From an uncultured Prevotella sp. (GTDB lineage: Bacteria > Bacteroidota > Bacteroidia > Bacteroidales > Bacteroidaceae), in NCBI GenBank assembly GCA_946402275.1, contig CAMIVY010000002.1, forward strand, positions 208,724-259,556: a DNA stretch of 50,833 bases, read 5' to 3'. A model generated the notes under the pieces. That model had not been told where the DNA came from. It was given only the letters and a program-made list of their open reading frames with translations, and searched no databases. The translations under genes and the position numbers were made by a program. Position 1 is the stretch's first letter. Each line of letters opens with the position of its first letter. Positions 1 to 8,644 of this stretch are shown piece by piece.

Positions 1-595
1 AGTCCTTCTCGACCTGATCGAGCACTCTGTCATACTGCACATTAGGATCTGACTCACCATCCTCGTGATTGGCTGCATAAAGTCCTTCGAGAGAAGAGTA
101 TGAGTTGTAGTCCAAGATGATGGCAGGATTCTGATAGAAATTAGAAAGATTGTAATATGCCAGACCACGGATGAAGAGGGCCTGTCCCTTGATGCGCTTC
201 ATGGTCTCAGAGAGCACATTGTCATCTTCGCCACATTTGGTGATTACGAAATTAGCAATGTTAATAACATAGTACCAGTCGCGCCAAATCCATGCAACAT
301 CAGCATTGTCAATAGAAACATTCAGGTTGTCAGCAGATATATGATTCCATGACTGTGCTACGTTCCATACCTCGTCACCACGACAGCACTCCAAAGTATA
401 ACCTACACGGGCGTAAGTACCCTCCATACGGGTATGATGATAACAGGCAATGACCGCGTCCTCCAAGTCTTGGGTAGTATTGCCGAAAGTACTTGTAGTC
501 GGATCGTTGGGGTTAATCAGTTCCAACTTGTCGTTGCACGATGTCAACATACCGATACCCAACATCAGGGCAAGTGATAATTTATATAATTTCAT
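1..595 (-). CDS. SusD/RagB-family nutrient-binding outer membrane lipoprotein (3' end outside window)
   Basis: Only the N-terminal 198 residues lie in the window; the gene runs off the left edge. The reading begins MKLYKLSLALMLGIGMLTSC, a signal peptide ending in a lipobox (LTSC), so the product should be a lipoprotein anchored through Cys20. The following stretch has the SusD look: NPNDPTTSTFGNTTQDLEDA near the start, a region rich in Trp and Tyr, and KRIKGQALFIRGLAYYNLSN, the helical segment typical of SusD/RagB proteins. SusD proteins sit on the cell surface and form a lid over SusC, delivering glycans or peptides to it. The start lies 40 bases downstream of the susC stop on the same strand, as expected for a susCD operon. 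The substrate cannot be told from this fragment. Confidence 0.93.
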   Translation of the reverse strand, partial: MKLYKLSLALMLGIGMLTSCNDKLELINPNDPTTSTFGNTTQDLEDAVIACYHHTRMEGTYARVGYTLECCRGDEVWNVAQSWNHISADNLNVSIDNADVAWIWRDWYYVINIANFVITKCGEDDNVLSETMKRIKGQALFIRGLAYYNLSNFYQNPAIILDYNSYSSLEGLYAANHEDGESDPNVQYDRVLDQVEKD

Positions 596-635
596 AGTCA
601 ACTTCAATTATTCAATTTTTAAATCTTTCAATTCT

Positions 636-3600
636 TTAGAATGAGAAGAGCACACCAGCCATGAAGCTACGGGCACTAGGATATGAGCACCAGTTGAAAC
701 CTGGAGTGAATGTGCCACCAGCATAGTCCACATTATAACCTTTATATTTTGTAAAGGTATGGAGATTCTGGGCAGAAACGTATGCACGTACGCCAGAGAC
801 TACACCCTTAAACCACTTGTCTGGGAAATTGTAGCCCAATTCAATGTTGGCAATCTTCCAATATGCAGCATTCTGAATCATACGATCGCTGAAGTAGTCG
901 TTCCAAGCCTCACCATTAGCAACTATATAAGTACGAGGAACACCTGAGATATAGGTCAGGCCATCCTCAGAATAACGGTTGGCATCACCAACGGAAACAC
1001 TCTTATTAGCCCAACCGTAGCTGGAGTTCAGACTGTTATAGATGCCATCGGAAACATGATAGTTCAAGGCACCAAAGGTTGAGATGCTCAAATCAAAATT
1101 CTTGTACTCCAAATGAGCACTGATACCAAAATTCACCTTAGGCAGACCACTGCCGAGAACGACGCGGTCTGAACCATTGATAATTCCATCGTTGTTCACG
1201 TCTTTGTAGAGACAGTCACCAATCTGTGCTCCTGTCTGAGTGACATGATTGCCTAAATCGTTGGTATGGTCGTCCAAATCGGCCTGTGTACGAGCAATAC
1301 CCTCATAGACATAGCCATAGAACTGACCTACCTCCTGACCTACGAAGGTAGCATAGTCACCAGTGATATATGACTCCTCACCGAAACCAAGTTTGGTTAC
1401 CTTGTTTTTCAGAGTGCTCAAGTTGGCTGATACCTGCCACTTCAGCGCGTGGTCGCGGTTACGATAGGTTGCAGAGAACTCGAAACCGCTGTTCTCCATA
1501 GAGGCAGCATTCATGGTCACTGACTCGTTTCTTACACCAGCGTTGGCAGGAACGGGAACAGAGTACAACAGGTCTGTCGATTTGTTTTTATACCACTCGG
1601 CAGTGAACTCCAGGCGATTGTTGAATAAAGCCAAGTCGATACCGACATTGGTCGTTGACTTCTTTTCCCAAGCAAGCTGATCGTTCACATAGTCTTCAAT
1701 AGACGAACCATAAACAACATTATTGCCAAAGCTATAGCTCATATAGCCAGGACGATATACTGACTGATAAGCATACTCACCGATATTCTCGTTACCAAGT
1801 TCACCATAGCTAGCGCGAACCTTGAACATGTTGACGATGTTACGGTCGATGGGGAAGAACTTTTCCTTATCGAAACGCCAACCTACAGAAACTGACGGAA
1901 AGGTACCCCAGCGGATGTCCTTTGTAAGACGTGAGCTACCGTCACGACGAATGACAAACGAAAGCAGATACTTGCCATCATAGTCATAGTTCAAACGACC
2001 AATGAAAGATGTCAGGGCGTGTTTATATTCATACGATTCTGATTCACGCGTCTCGGCCTTCTGGGGATGGAGATAGTAGGGCTCTGTCAGGTTGATACCC
2101 CAAGCATTCAAAAGATGGGTATTCTCCTCCTCGTAGGTGATACCGCCTAAGAGATTGATATGGTGCAATCCGAAGTTACCATCCCATGTCAGCGTATTCT
2201 CAACCAGGAAGTCTGAATAGGTACGCTTGTTCTCTGTCAAACGCTCGTTGCTCTTGTCCAGATATACACGATTGCTCTGAATCCAGGCAGCAACCCATGT
2301 CTTATCCTGAGCATTGGTCTTACTGTATGAGAGATTGAGTTTGTAGTTCAGTTTATGACTCTTGGTATCCAAACCAATCATTTTCAAGAGGTTCACATCA
2401 GCAGAACCTGTAGCAACCACACGATCAACAATAGTGTTACGTGTCAGCATGTTGTTGACCAGCAAGGGGTTAGAAGCGGAGATGTCGCCATGAATATCAT
2501 TATAATAAACACCATAACCATAGGCATCATAATTATAATTCTTGGCAGCAGGCACCAAATCATCCAAATACCATGTACTTTCATCGTATGCCTTGATAGT
2601 AGGCTGCATCAGCAGTGTACCACGCAGCACGTTGGTTACGTCGCCATAGAGGCCTTGTACATACTCATTGGCATTGGAAAGACCCATACCGTCCTGATTA
2701 GAGTGAGAATAAACGACACTGGTGTTGAACTGGATGAACTTAGTCTCCATCATGTTATTCACACGAGCAGTAAAACGCTTATAGTTAGGACCAGCACCTT
2801 CCAATGTACCTTTCTGCTGGAAATAGTCGAGACCTACATTATAAGTATTGTGTGCACCGCCACCACTCAGATTAACATTGTGGTTCTGACGTGTACCGGT
2901 CTTAAACACTTCCTTAAACCAATCAGTATTGGTGGCATCCATGAACTGATATTTGCCTGTGGCTGGATTAAGACTATAGCCACTGGGCAGGGGCGTATTG
3001 GAATTGGCAGCTGCTTGACCAAGATAGTTGCTATACTGGTCGGCATTCATAATGTCATAAGTACTGCTTGGAATCCAGTCAACACCAAAATATCCTTTAT
3101 AGTCCACCTTTAAGGGCTGATCTTTCTTACCGCTCTTGGTCGTAATAATTACCACACCGTTGGCTGCACGAGAACCGTAGATAGCACCTGCAGATGCATC
3201 CTTCAACACTTGAATGGTTTCAATGTCGTTTGGAGAGAAGTCACGGATGGTTGTACCCATAGGTACACCGTCAATAACATACAAAGGCGCAGTACTTCCG
3301 AACGAACCGACACCACGGATACGTACTGATGGATCGGCACCAGGCTGACCGTCAGAAGTAATCTGCACACCGGCAACTTTACCTTCCAGCATCGTAGAGA
3401 TGTTAGAGTTAGATACTCGCTTCAGTTCATCGGCATTTACGATAGACACCGAACCAGTCAGGTCGGCCTTTTTCTGCGTACCGTAACCCACAACGACTAC
3501 TTGATCGAGCAGATGAGAATCGGACTCCAGCTGGATGGCATCCAAAATGGCACGATTGCGCACAGCCACCTCACGGTCCTTGTAGCCCACATAACTAATC

Positions 3601-3845
3601 ACCAGTGTTGCATTGCCTGCAGCACTAATCTCAAAGTTACCGTCGAAATCAGTAACAACACCCGACTGGACACCTTTAACCCTAACAGTGGCACCAATCA
3701 GCGGTTCACCGTCCTGGTCAACAACCTGTCCCTTCACTTTTATGGTCTGTTGGGTCACCGTTGCGTTTACCGGCAGAGGGCAGACAGTAAGTCCTCCCGT
3801 CAGTCCCAACACGAGCATAACAGAGAATAAAGTTTGTTTTCTCAT
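636..3845 (-). CDS. SusC/RagA-family TonB-linked outer membrane transporter
   Basis: A 1069-residue protein if started at MRKQTLFSVM (3845). The open frame continues 85 codons upstream, but that part crosses the likely promoter and the 3' end of the regulator gene, so I reject it. Residues 1-29 are a signal peptide. Residues about 36-107 are the carboxypeptidase-regulatory-like beta domain (KVKGQVVDQDGEPLIGATV, then TDFDGNFEIS). VVVVGYGTQKKADLTGSV at about 116-133 opens the plug domain, followed by IRGVGSFG and YVIDGVP. The remainder is a 22-strand barrel ending in a C-terminal Phe (GVLFSF). SusC proteins import oligomers captured by SusD using TonB energy. It lies just upstream of susD and downstream of a transmembrane AraC regulator that probably controls it. 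Confidence 0.96.
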   Translation of the reverse strand: MRKQTLFSVMLVLGLTGGLTVCPLPVNATVTQQTIKVKGQVVDQDGEPLIGATVRVKGVQSGVVTDFDGNFEISAAGNATLVISYVGYKDREVAVRNRAILDAIQLESDSHLLDQVVVVGYGTQKKADLTGSVSIVNADELKRVSNSNISTMLEGKVAGVQITSDGQPGADPSVRIRGVGSFGSTAPLYVIDGVPMGTTIRDFSPNDIETIQVLKDASAGAIYGSRAANGVVIITTKSGKKDQPLKVDYKGYFGVDWIPSSTYDIMNADQYSNYLGQAAANSNTPLPSGYSLNPATGKYQFMDATNTDWFKEVFKTGTRQNHNVNLSGGGAHNTYNVGLDYFQQKGTLEGAGPNYKRFTARVNNMMETKFIQFNTSVVYSHSNQDGMGLSNANEYVQGLYGDVTNVLRGTLLMQPTIKAYDESTWYLDDLVPAAKNYNYDAYGYGVYYNDIHGDISASNPLLVNNMLTRNTIVDRVVATGSADVNLLKMIGLDTKSHKLNYKLNLSYSKTNAQDKTWVAAWIQSNRVYLDKSNERLTENKRTYSDFLVENTLTWDGNFGLHHINLLGGITYEEENTHLLNAWGINLTEPYYLHPQKAETRESESYEYKHALTSFIGRLNYDYDGKYLLSFVIRRDGSSRLTKDIRWGTFPSVSVGWRFDKEKFFPIDRNIVNMFKVRASYGELGNENIGEYAYQSVYRPGYMSYSFGNNVVYGSSIEDYVNDQLAWEKKSTTNVGIDLALFNNRLEFTAEWYKNKSTDLLYSVPVPANAGVRNESVTMNAASMENSGFEFSATYRNRDHALKWQVSANLSTLKNKVTKLGFGEESYITGDYATFVGQEVGQFYGYVYEGIARTQADLDDHTNDLGNHVTQTGAQIGDCLYKDVNNDGIINGSDRVVLGSGLPKVNFGISAHLEYKNFDLSISTFGALNYHVSDGIYNSLNSSYGWANKSVSVGDANRYSEDGLTYISGVPRTYIVANGEAWNDYFSDRMIQNAAYWKIANIELGYNFPDKWFKGVVSGVRAYVSAQNLHTFTKYKGYNVDYAGGTFTPGFNWCSYPSARSFMAGVLFSF

Positions 3846-3894
3846 TGTTATTTGTTTTAAAGTTAGAAAATAATTAATAGTAATAATATGGCCG

Positions 3895-3902
3895 CAAAGA
3901 TA
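3895..3902 (-). promoter_or_regulatory. -7 promoter element of the susCD operon
   Basis: Read on the minus strand this is TATCTTTG, matching the Bacteroidota -7 consensus TAnnTTTG. It lies 49 bases before the susC ATG. I see no TTG at the usual 19-21 base distance, which fits a promoter that needs an activator. Confidence 0.6.
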
Positions 3903-3923
3903 GTTGTTTCGACAATTCGATGG

Positions 3924-3970
3924 GTGGACAAAATAACAAATAAAGTGGACAAAACACTGTTTTATCCACT
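3924..3970 (-). promoter_or_regulatory. Candidate activator site: two direct repeats 21 bp apart plus an inverted near-copy
   Basis: On the plus strand GTGGACAAAA occurs at 3924-3933 and again at 3945-3954, start-to-start distance exactly 21 bases (two helical turns). An inverted near-copy, TTTTATCCACT, follows at 3960-3970 with one difference. All three lie directly upstream of the susC -7 element. Tandem sites two turns apart are typical of AraC-type activators, and the neighbouring gene encodes one. The link between site and regulator is inferred from position. Confidence 0.55.
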
Positions 3971-3999
3971 GTTTACATAATTTATCTGCTATTTTATAT

Positions 4000-6963
4000 T
4001 TATTTATCCACCAAAACGTCCTCTCCCGTGTAAGAACTTGGACTATTGCCATAACGACGGGTAAAACAACGTGTGAAATACTTAGGGTCATTAAAACCAA
4101 CTCGATATGCTATCTCAGTAATATTCCGATTGCCTTGGTTTTCCAAAATCATTTTCTTGGCAACAGACAGACGATAATTTCTAATAAACTGTCCTGTGCT
4201 TTGTCCTGTTTCCGCATTCAAACGCTTAGAAAGGAGCGTACGACTTACCCCTAAAGCCTCTGCTAGTTCAGCAATGCCAAACTCGCTGTTCATGTAGTTC
4301 TGTTCCATCACCTCCGTGGCACGCTCCATAAACGATTTTTTGGTACGTAGAACCTCCTGCTTATCCGCTTCCACCGTGCGACGATAGCTTTTCTGGAGGC
4401 GTTCATGATTGTCCAGGATGTTCTGAATACGGGATTGCAACTGTTCCGGATTATCAGACTCATCCAATACACGTCGGATGGGCTTTAACAGTTTCTCGGC
4501 TTCCTGTTGACGCAACTTATCTATCCGCTGACGATAAATCCATATAGCCACTCCAGCCAGCAGCAGCAACAGCAAAAGGACAAACCACCAACTCTTCCAG
4601 AAATAGGGAGCCACCACAACTTGAATACTGATAATGCTTTTTTCGGCATCAATACCATCTGTATATTCCACCTCAAAGGTATATTTCCCAGGCTTTAGGG
4701 TCGTATAGCGTACCGAATTATCTGTAGGAACCAACACTGTCCACTCGTCGTCAAACCCTTTCAAGCGATAGCTGTAACGTCCTTGCGACTCGCCTCCGTA
4801 GGTCAACGTTGAGAAACTAATGGAGAACGACTTATTCGACTCATGAAGATTGATGCATGAAGCCTGAGAGATGTCGGCATCCAAGATATCACTATTGGCT
4901 GCCGTTACTTCCTGGTTATCTACCAACAGACGGGTAAAGGTCAGATGATTGGGATACCGGATATCGGTATTCTCCCCTTTTATCTCAGTCAGCCCCTCCA
5001 AACTACCCAAATAAATCGTACCGTCAGTCCCTTTCACTGCGGAGTTCCAATAAAAGCGCTGACATGGAATTCCATCACGTTGACTGTAATTATTAAAGGT
5101 ACGTGTACGAGGGTTATACACCGACAGACCATTATCAGTGGTTATCCAGAGCCTTCCTTGCTCGTCTTCCACTATTCCCTTCACAGCGTTATTGACCAAG
5201 CCGTCGTCCGTCGTTAATACTTCAAAAGTCCATTTCCCATCGCCAGAAACCACCCTCTTGTACAAGCCATAACCATTAGAGCCTAACCACATGGTTCCAT
5301 CGTTAGCTTCACAGAAGCAGCATATTTTATCAACAACCGGAGACTCGGGATTATTGAGTTTATTACGGAAAAGGCGATGAGAGAGTGTCGGAGTTTTCAA
5401 GGTGACCACAAAAGTTCCTAAGAGACAGCCTATCCACAAGTTGCCATCCCGGTCTATATGACTACCGATACAACCACGGATGGTACGATTTCCCTTAAAA
5501 GGATCTTTCAGCACGCCTGTCTTCAGGTCATAATAGAACACGCCATCGTTACTTCCTATCCACAATGCATCGTGATACTTGTCGTAGGCCAACGATCCTA
5601 TATAATTAGTCAGCGGAGTCATGTTTTCCGGCATCGTCACATGATGTACCTGGTCATGGGCCGACAAAGAGATATAGTTAAGGCCTGCACCCCAAGTACC
5701 AATCCACAACCTGCCATGAACATCGGGCTCCAACACTGACACAGAATTATGCATAAGTCCCAAGTCAAACATCGACCAATGTGCAAACTCATCACTTCTA
5801 TCCTTCTTTCGGTTCAGACCACCTTCCACAGTGCCAGCCCATAAGGAGCCGTCGGAGCCTGCATACATGGCATTCACAGGTCCACGCGACAGGGATGATT
5901 TCTTATCTGACTGATGAACGTAATGTTGCAGCATCAGCGGTTTAGGAGAAAGCTTCACCACACCTGCTGTTTCTGTACCTATCCATATCTGCCCCTCACG
6001 AACCAATAGGCAATGAACAAAATCACTTGGCATAGGCTCACCGGCTGTAGAAGTATTCCAGTGTTCAAAGACCCCGCGTTGTTCGTCAAAAACATCCATA
6101 CCACGAAGTGTTCCCACCAACAGGCGTCCATCGGGAGCAATTGCTAAAGAGGACGCATGGTCATGCGCCAAACTGGATGAACTGGCAGTATGCCGGTAAG
6201 CCGAGAGTTTATTCTGTTTCAGATTATAGGCATAAAGTCCGAGATTGGCTGCAATCCAAACCGTCCAATCCCGTTTCAGCAGGTCCGTAATATACAGCCC
6301 GCGTAACTGTTGCATAGCCGGAGCCGTATTCTTTTTTATAAGTTTATCTCCAGCCTCTACAAGTCGATAGAGTCCATTCTCGATATTGATCCACACCGTT
6401 CCATTATGCTCTATATCACAGATGGTTATATCCGGAGTATCGCCATAGTACCGGCAACGGCTGATATGAGCCACACGACCGTTCTCATCGAAAGAATAAC
6501 GGAATACGCTGTCACGAGTCACTTGCCAAAGGGCACCCTTCGAGTCGCAATAGACCTTTACAGACTGCTGGCGGAGCCTGTTCCCTATATGACTGTTACC
6601 ATAAGTAGGTGTCACACGACTCATCGTGCGCATATCCACCACTACCGTTCCCTCGTCGAAAGCGACCCATAGCCGGTGATGTCCATCCTCTGCAAAGCCC
6701 TTGCTGGAATTGCTGACCATCAAGTCTTTTGCCTCCAAGCGAGTAAACGAATAGCCGTCATATCTCACGACACCACCGCCATAGGTTGAAATCCACATAA
6801 AACCCTGGCTATCAGCAAATACCTGATTTACATTATTATGAGGAAGTCCCGTGCTAAGATCCAGACACGTCATATTATATTGGTCGGTCAGCACATTCTG
6901 TGCTACCGACGTACCCACCCAAAAGGTCAGTATATAATATAAGAATAAGAACTTCTTGCTCAT
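4000..6963 (-). CDS. Transmembrane Reg_prop/Y_Y_Y sensor fused directly to an AraC DNA-binding domain (no kinase)
   Basis: 987 residues. Signal peptide at 1-21 (ending TSVAQ). Residues about 30-650 contain repeated two-component-regulator-propeller motifs (GLPHNNVNQVFADSQGFMWI, DGSLWAGT, GRLWIGTWGAGL, GTMWLGSNGYGLY, GRLWITTDNGLSVYN). A Y_Y_Y-type domain follows (YSYRLKGFDDEW, LKPGKYTFEV). One membrane helix lies at about 793-811, a charged coiled-coil-like linker at 812-880 and an AraC HTH at about 885-980 (FGIAELAEALGVSRTLLSKR, EIAYRVGFNDPKYFTRCF). Unlike classical hybrid two-component proteins of this order (about 1300-1400 residues), it has no HisKA, HATPase or receiver domain: the linker passes straight into the HTH. 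It therefore resembles a one-component transmembrane regulator. It probably controls the downstream susCD genes. Confidence 0.93.
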   Translation of the reverse strand: MSKKFLFLYYILTFWVGTSVAQNVLTDQYNMTCLDLSTGLPHNNVNQVFADSQGFMWISTYGGGVVRYDGYSFTRLEAKDLMVSNSSKGFAEDGHHRLWVAFDEGTVVVDMRTMSRVTPTYGNSHIGNRLRQQSVKVYCDSKGALWQVTRDSVFRYSFDENGRVAHISRCRYYGDTPDITICDIEHNGTVWINIENGLYRLVEAGDKLIKKNTAPAMQQLRGLYITDLLKRDWTVWIAANLGLYAYNLKQNKLSAYRHTASSSSLAHDHASSLAIAPDGRLLVGTLRGMDVFDEQRGVFEHWNTSTAGEPMPSDFVHCLLVREGQIWIGTETAGVVKLSPKPLMLQHYVHQSDKKSSLSRGPVNAMYAGSDGSLWAGTVEGGLNRKKDRSDEFAHWSMFDLGLMHNSVSVLEPDVHGRLWIGTWGAGLNYISLSAHDQVHHVTMPENMTPLTNYIGSLAYDKYHDALWIGSNDGVFYYDLKTGVLKDPFKGNRTIRGCIGSHIDRDGNLWIGCLLGTFVVTLKTPTLSHRLFRNKLNNPESPVVDKICCFCEANDGTMWLGSNGYGLYKRVVSGDGKWTFEVLTTDDGLVNNAVKGIVEDEQGRLWITTDNGLSVYNPRTRTFNNYSQRDGIPCQRFYWNSAVKGTDGTIYLGSLEGLTEIKGENTDIRYPNHLTFTRLLVDNQEVTAANSDILDADISQASCINLHESNKSFSISFSTLTYGGESQGRYSYRLKGFDDEWTVLVPTDNSVRYTTLKPGKYTFEVEYTDGIDAEKSIISIQVVVAPYFWKSWWFVLLLLLLLAGVAIWIYRQRIDKLRQQEAEKLLKPIRRVLDESDNPEQLQSRIQNILDNHERLQKSYRRTVEADKQEVLRTKKSFMERATEVMEQNYMNSEFGIAELAEALGVSRTLLSKRLNAETGQSTGQFIRNYRLSVAKKMILENQGNRNITEIAYRVGFNDPKYFTRCFTRRYGNSPSSYTGEDVLVDK

Positions 6964-6968
6964 CCATG

Positions 6969-6976
6969 CAAAGTTA
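6969..6976 (-). promoter_or_regulatory. -7 promoter element of the transmembrane AraC regulator
   Basis: TAACTTTG on the minus strand, only 5 bases before the ATG at 6963, so the transcript would start at or next to the start codon (leaderless or nearly so). It belongs to the string ATGCAAAGTTACGAAATA, which recurs exactly at 8649-8666. Confidence 0.55.
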
Positions 6977-7044
6977 CGAAATAATTATGAATTACACATG
7001 ATTAATTGTGTTTTTTTCAAGACATTGTCAAATCTTTACGCTAT

Positions 7045-7112
7045 TTTAGGGAAATTCCCCTCTCTGTTTAGGGAAAATCCTTTGCATAGCCCTTGTTTTC
7101 TTCCTAATTTTG
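7045..7112 (+). promoter_or_regulatory. Promoter of the Gly-rich exported protein with a tandem 22-bp-spaced repeat
   Basis: TTG at 7082-7084, a 20-base spacer and TAATTTTG at 7105-7112 form a full Bacteroidota-type promoter. Immediately upstream TTTAGGGAAA is repeated at 7045-7054 and 7067-7076, 22 bases apart; the first copy lies within a palindrome (GGGAAATTCCC). The repeats look like an activator site abutting the -33 element. Confidence 0.6.
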
Positions 7113-7159
7113 CCGATGAAAATAAATAAACAGTCGAACATATTAAATAATAAAACAAT

Positions 7160-8149
7160 ATGAAGAAGATGATGATAGCCCTGGTAGTAATGCTGACAAT
7201 GGCAGCAACGGGCAAGGCAATGAGTTACGAACAGGCTCGCAACGAGGCCCTGTTCCTGACGGACAAGATGGCTTACGAGCTGAATCTGACTGATGAACAG
7301 TATGAGGCTGCCTATGAGATTAACCTCGACTACTTGATGGGAGTAACGAGTTATGACGATGTATATGGAAACTATTGGGAGCGCCGTAATCTGGACATGA
7401 GCTATATTTTGCTCGACTGGCAATGGCGTACTTTCTGTGCAGCCACCTATTTCTATCGTCCACTCTATTGGAGTGACGGGTTCTGGCATTTTGGCATCTA
7501 TGCCCGCTATCCACACCGTGACTACTTCTACTTCGGACGTCCCGTGTTCTATGCCAGCTATCGTGGTGGACATGCTTGGCATGTGGTAGGCGGACGAGGC
7601 TACTACTATGGTCGCCGCGAGCATTTCCGCCCTGTAGGCCGTTCACATTTCGGCATGCTAGACCGCTGGAATCGTGGCGATTTCCGTCATCATCAAAGAC
7701 AGATTGGACATAGCAGGAATGGCTTCTCGGGAGGAATGCGCCACAGTTCTACCCGTACCACGGTGAATCGCCAGCATGGGTCTTTTCATCATGGATCTTC
7801 ACAAAGCAGAGGCGGCTCTTTTGACAATAACAGAGGAAGGGGCTATACTGGCGGAGGCTCATTCAGCAATGGCGGTGGCAGAAGCCATACTGGTGGTGGC
7901 TCATTCGGAAATGGTGGTGGAAGAAGCCATACTGGTGGAGGCTCATTCGGAAGCGGCAGTAGCAGAAGCTACGGTGGCGGAGGCTCATTCGGAAGTGGAA
8001 GCAGAAGTCACACCGGCGGAGGCTCATTCGGCGCTGGCAGTAGCAGAAGCTACGGTGGTGGAGGTTCCTTTGGAGCCGGAAGTCACCGGAGCGGAGGCCA
8101 GGGCGGCAGCCACAGCGGAGGAGGCGGTAGTTTCAGCAGAGGCCGTTAA
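7160..8149 (+). CDS. Exported Gly/Ser/Arg/His-rich repeat protein of unknown function
   Basis: 329 residues. Residues 1-20 form a signal peptide (MKKMMIALVVMLTMAATGKA). Residues about 22-60 are a helical stretch (YEQARNEALFLTDKMAYELNLTDEQYEAAY) resembling the N-terminus of several small exported Bacteroidota proteins. Residues 60-160 are rich in Tyr, Trp and Arg. From about residue 215 to the end there are imperfect repeats of 13-16 residues of the type SHTGGGSFGNGGGR, with a matching tandem DNA repeat at about 7840-8100. I recognise no domain. A surface or envelope role is plausible from composition only. The last 126 bases overlap, antisense, the coding end of the histidine phosphatase. A consensus promoter lies upstream. 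Confidence 0.85.
   Translation: MKKMMIALVVMLTMAATGKAMSYEQARNEALFLTDKMAYELNLTDEQYEAAYEINLDYLMGVTSYDDVYGNYWERRNLDMSYILLDWQWRTFCAATYFYRPLYWSDGFWHFGIYARYPHRDYFYFGRPVFYASYRGGHAWHVVGGRGYYYGRREHFRPVGRSHFGMLDRWNRGDFRHHQRQIGHSRNGFSGGMRHSSTRTTVNRQHGSFHHGSSQSRGGSFDNNRGRGYTGGGSFSNGGGRSHTGGGSFGNGGGRSHTGGGSFGSGSSRSYGGGGSFGSGSRSHTGGGSFGAGSSRSYGGGGSFGAGSHRSGGQGGSHSGGGGSFSRGR
7840..8100 (+). repeat. Imperfect tandem repeat encoding GGGSFG units
   Basis: About six units of 39-48 bases sharing GGAGGCTCATTCGG or a close variant, seen near 7855, 7896, 7936, 7979, 8019 and 8060. The repeat encodes the Gly-rich C-terminus of the exported protein and, on the other strand, part of the low-complexity tail of the phosphatase. 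Unit number is likely to vary between strains. Confidence 0.75.
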
Positions 8150-8644
8150 GATGCGCACCTCAGCGTTCATCATCCGCTGTACTTCACGCATCGGGCAGCG
8201 GGCATAGACTGCCAAGATAGCTTTATTCATAATTCCATGACCTACGGCCACCACCCTTTTCTCGGGGTAGGTGGCCAGTATATATAATAAGAACGCACGT
8301 GCACGAAGCAACAAAGCCTCTTCGCTTTCAATATCGTCGGGCCAGACTTTTCCTTTCAAGTCTGGAATAAAACATCCCGTAAACGAGCCCCAGTCGCGTT
8401 CTCGAAACAAAGGAGTGGTCGTTACCGACAGACCATGCTGTGCAGCAATATACTCTGCTGTCTGAATGGCACGATGCAAATCGCTGGCCACCACAGCATC
8501 CACCTGTTCTTCAGCTAACCGTTCTGCTACCTGACGAGCCTGTTCCCTTCCTTTTTCGTTCAGTTCGCCTTGTGTCTGTCCTTGCATAATTTGGCGAGCA
8601 TTGTCAACAGTCTCACCATGTCTTACTAAGAAAATTGTTGTCAT
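8024..8644 (-). CDS. Histidine phosphatase (phosphoglycerate mutase-like) with antisense-derived tail
   Basis: 206 residues, starting MTTIFLVRHGETVDNA. The RHG motif carries the nucleophilic His9; the second catalytic region is VVAVGHGIMN near residue 135. GELNEKGREQARQVAERL and VVASDLHRAIQTAEYIA are typical of the phosphoglycerate mutase/alpha-ribazole phosphatase superfamily; substrate not determinable. The conserved domain ends around NAEVRIL near residue 165. The final 39 residues are a low-complexity Ala/Ser/Thr tail encoded on the antisense strand of the Gly-rich repeat gene (overlap 8024-8149). The tail looks like a read-on after loss of an earlier stop. Confidence 0.9.
   Translation of the reverse strand: MTTIFLVRHGETVDNARQIMQGQTQGELNEKGREQARQVAERLAEEQVDAVVASDLHRAIQTAEYIAAQHGLSVTTTPLFRERDWGSFTGCFIPDLKGKVWPDDIESEEALLLRARAFLLYILATYPEKRVVAVGHGIMNKAILAVYARCPMREVQRMMNAEVRILTASAETTASSAVAAALASAPVTSGSKGTSTTVASATASAE

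Noticed and set aside
2355..3113. 252-codon plus-strand open frame
   Set aside because: Wholly antisense within susC, with no protein-like pattern.
3846..4100. N-terminal extension of SusC by 85 codons
   Set aside because: It crosses the -7 element, the paired repeats and the 3' end of the regulator gene; MRKQTLFSVM gives a normal signal peptide.
7046..7624. 192-codon minus-strand open frame across the Gly-rich gene
   Set aside because: Antisense to a gene with a signal peptide and a consensus promoter; its own product shows no recognisable features.
7776..8207. 143-codon plus-strand frame rich in Ala, Glu and Val
   Set aside because: It is a shifted reading of the Gly-rich tandem repeat; low complexity explains the absence of stops.
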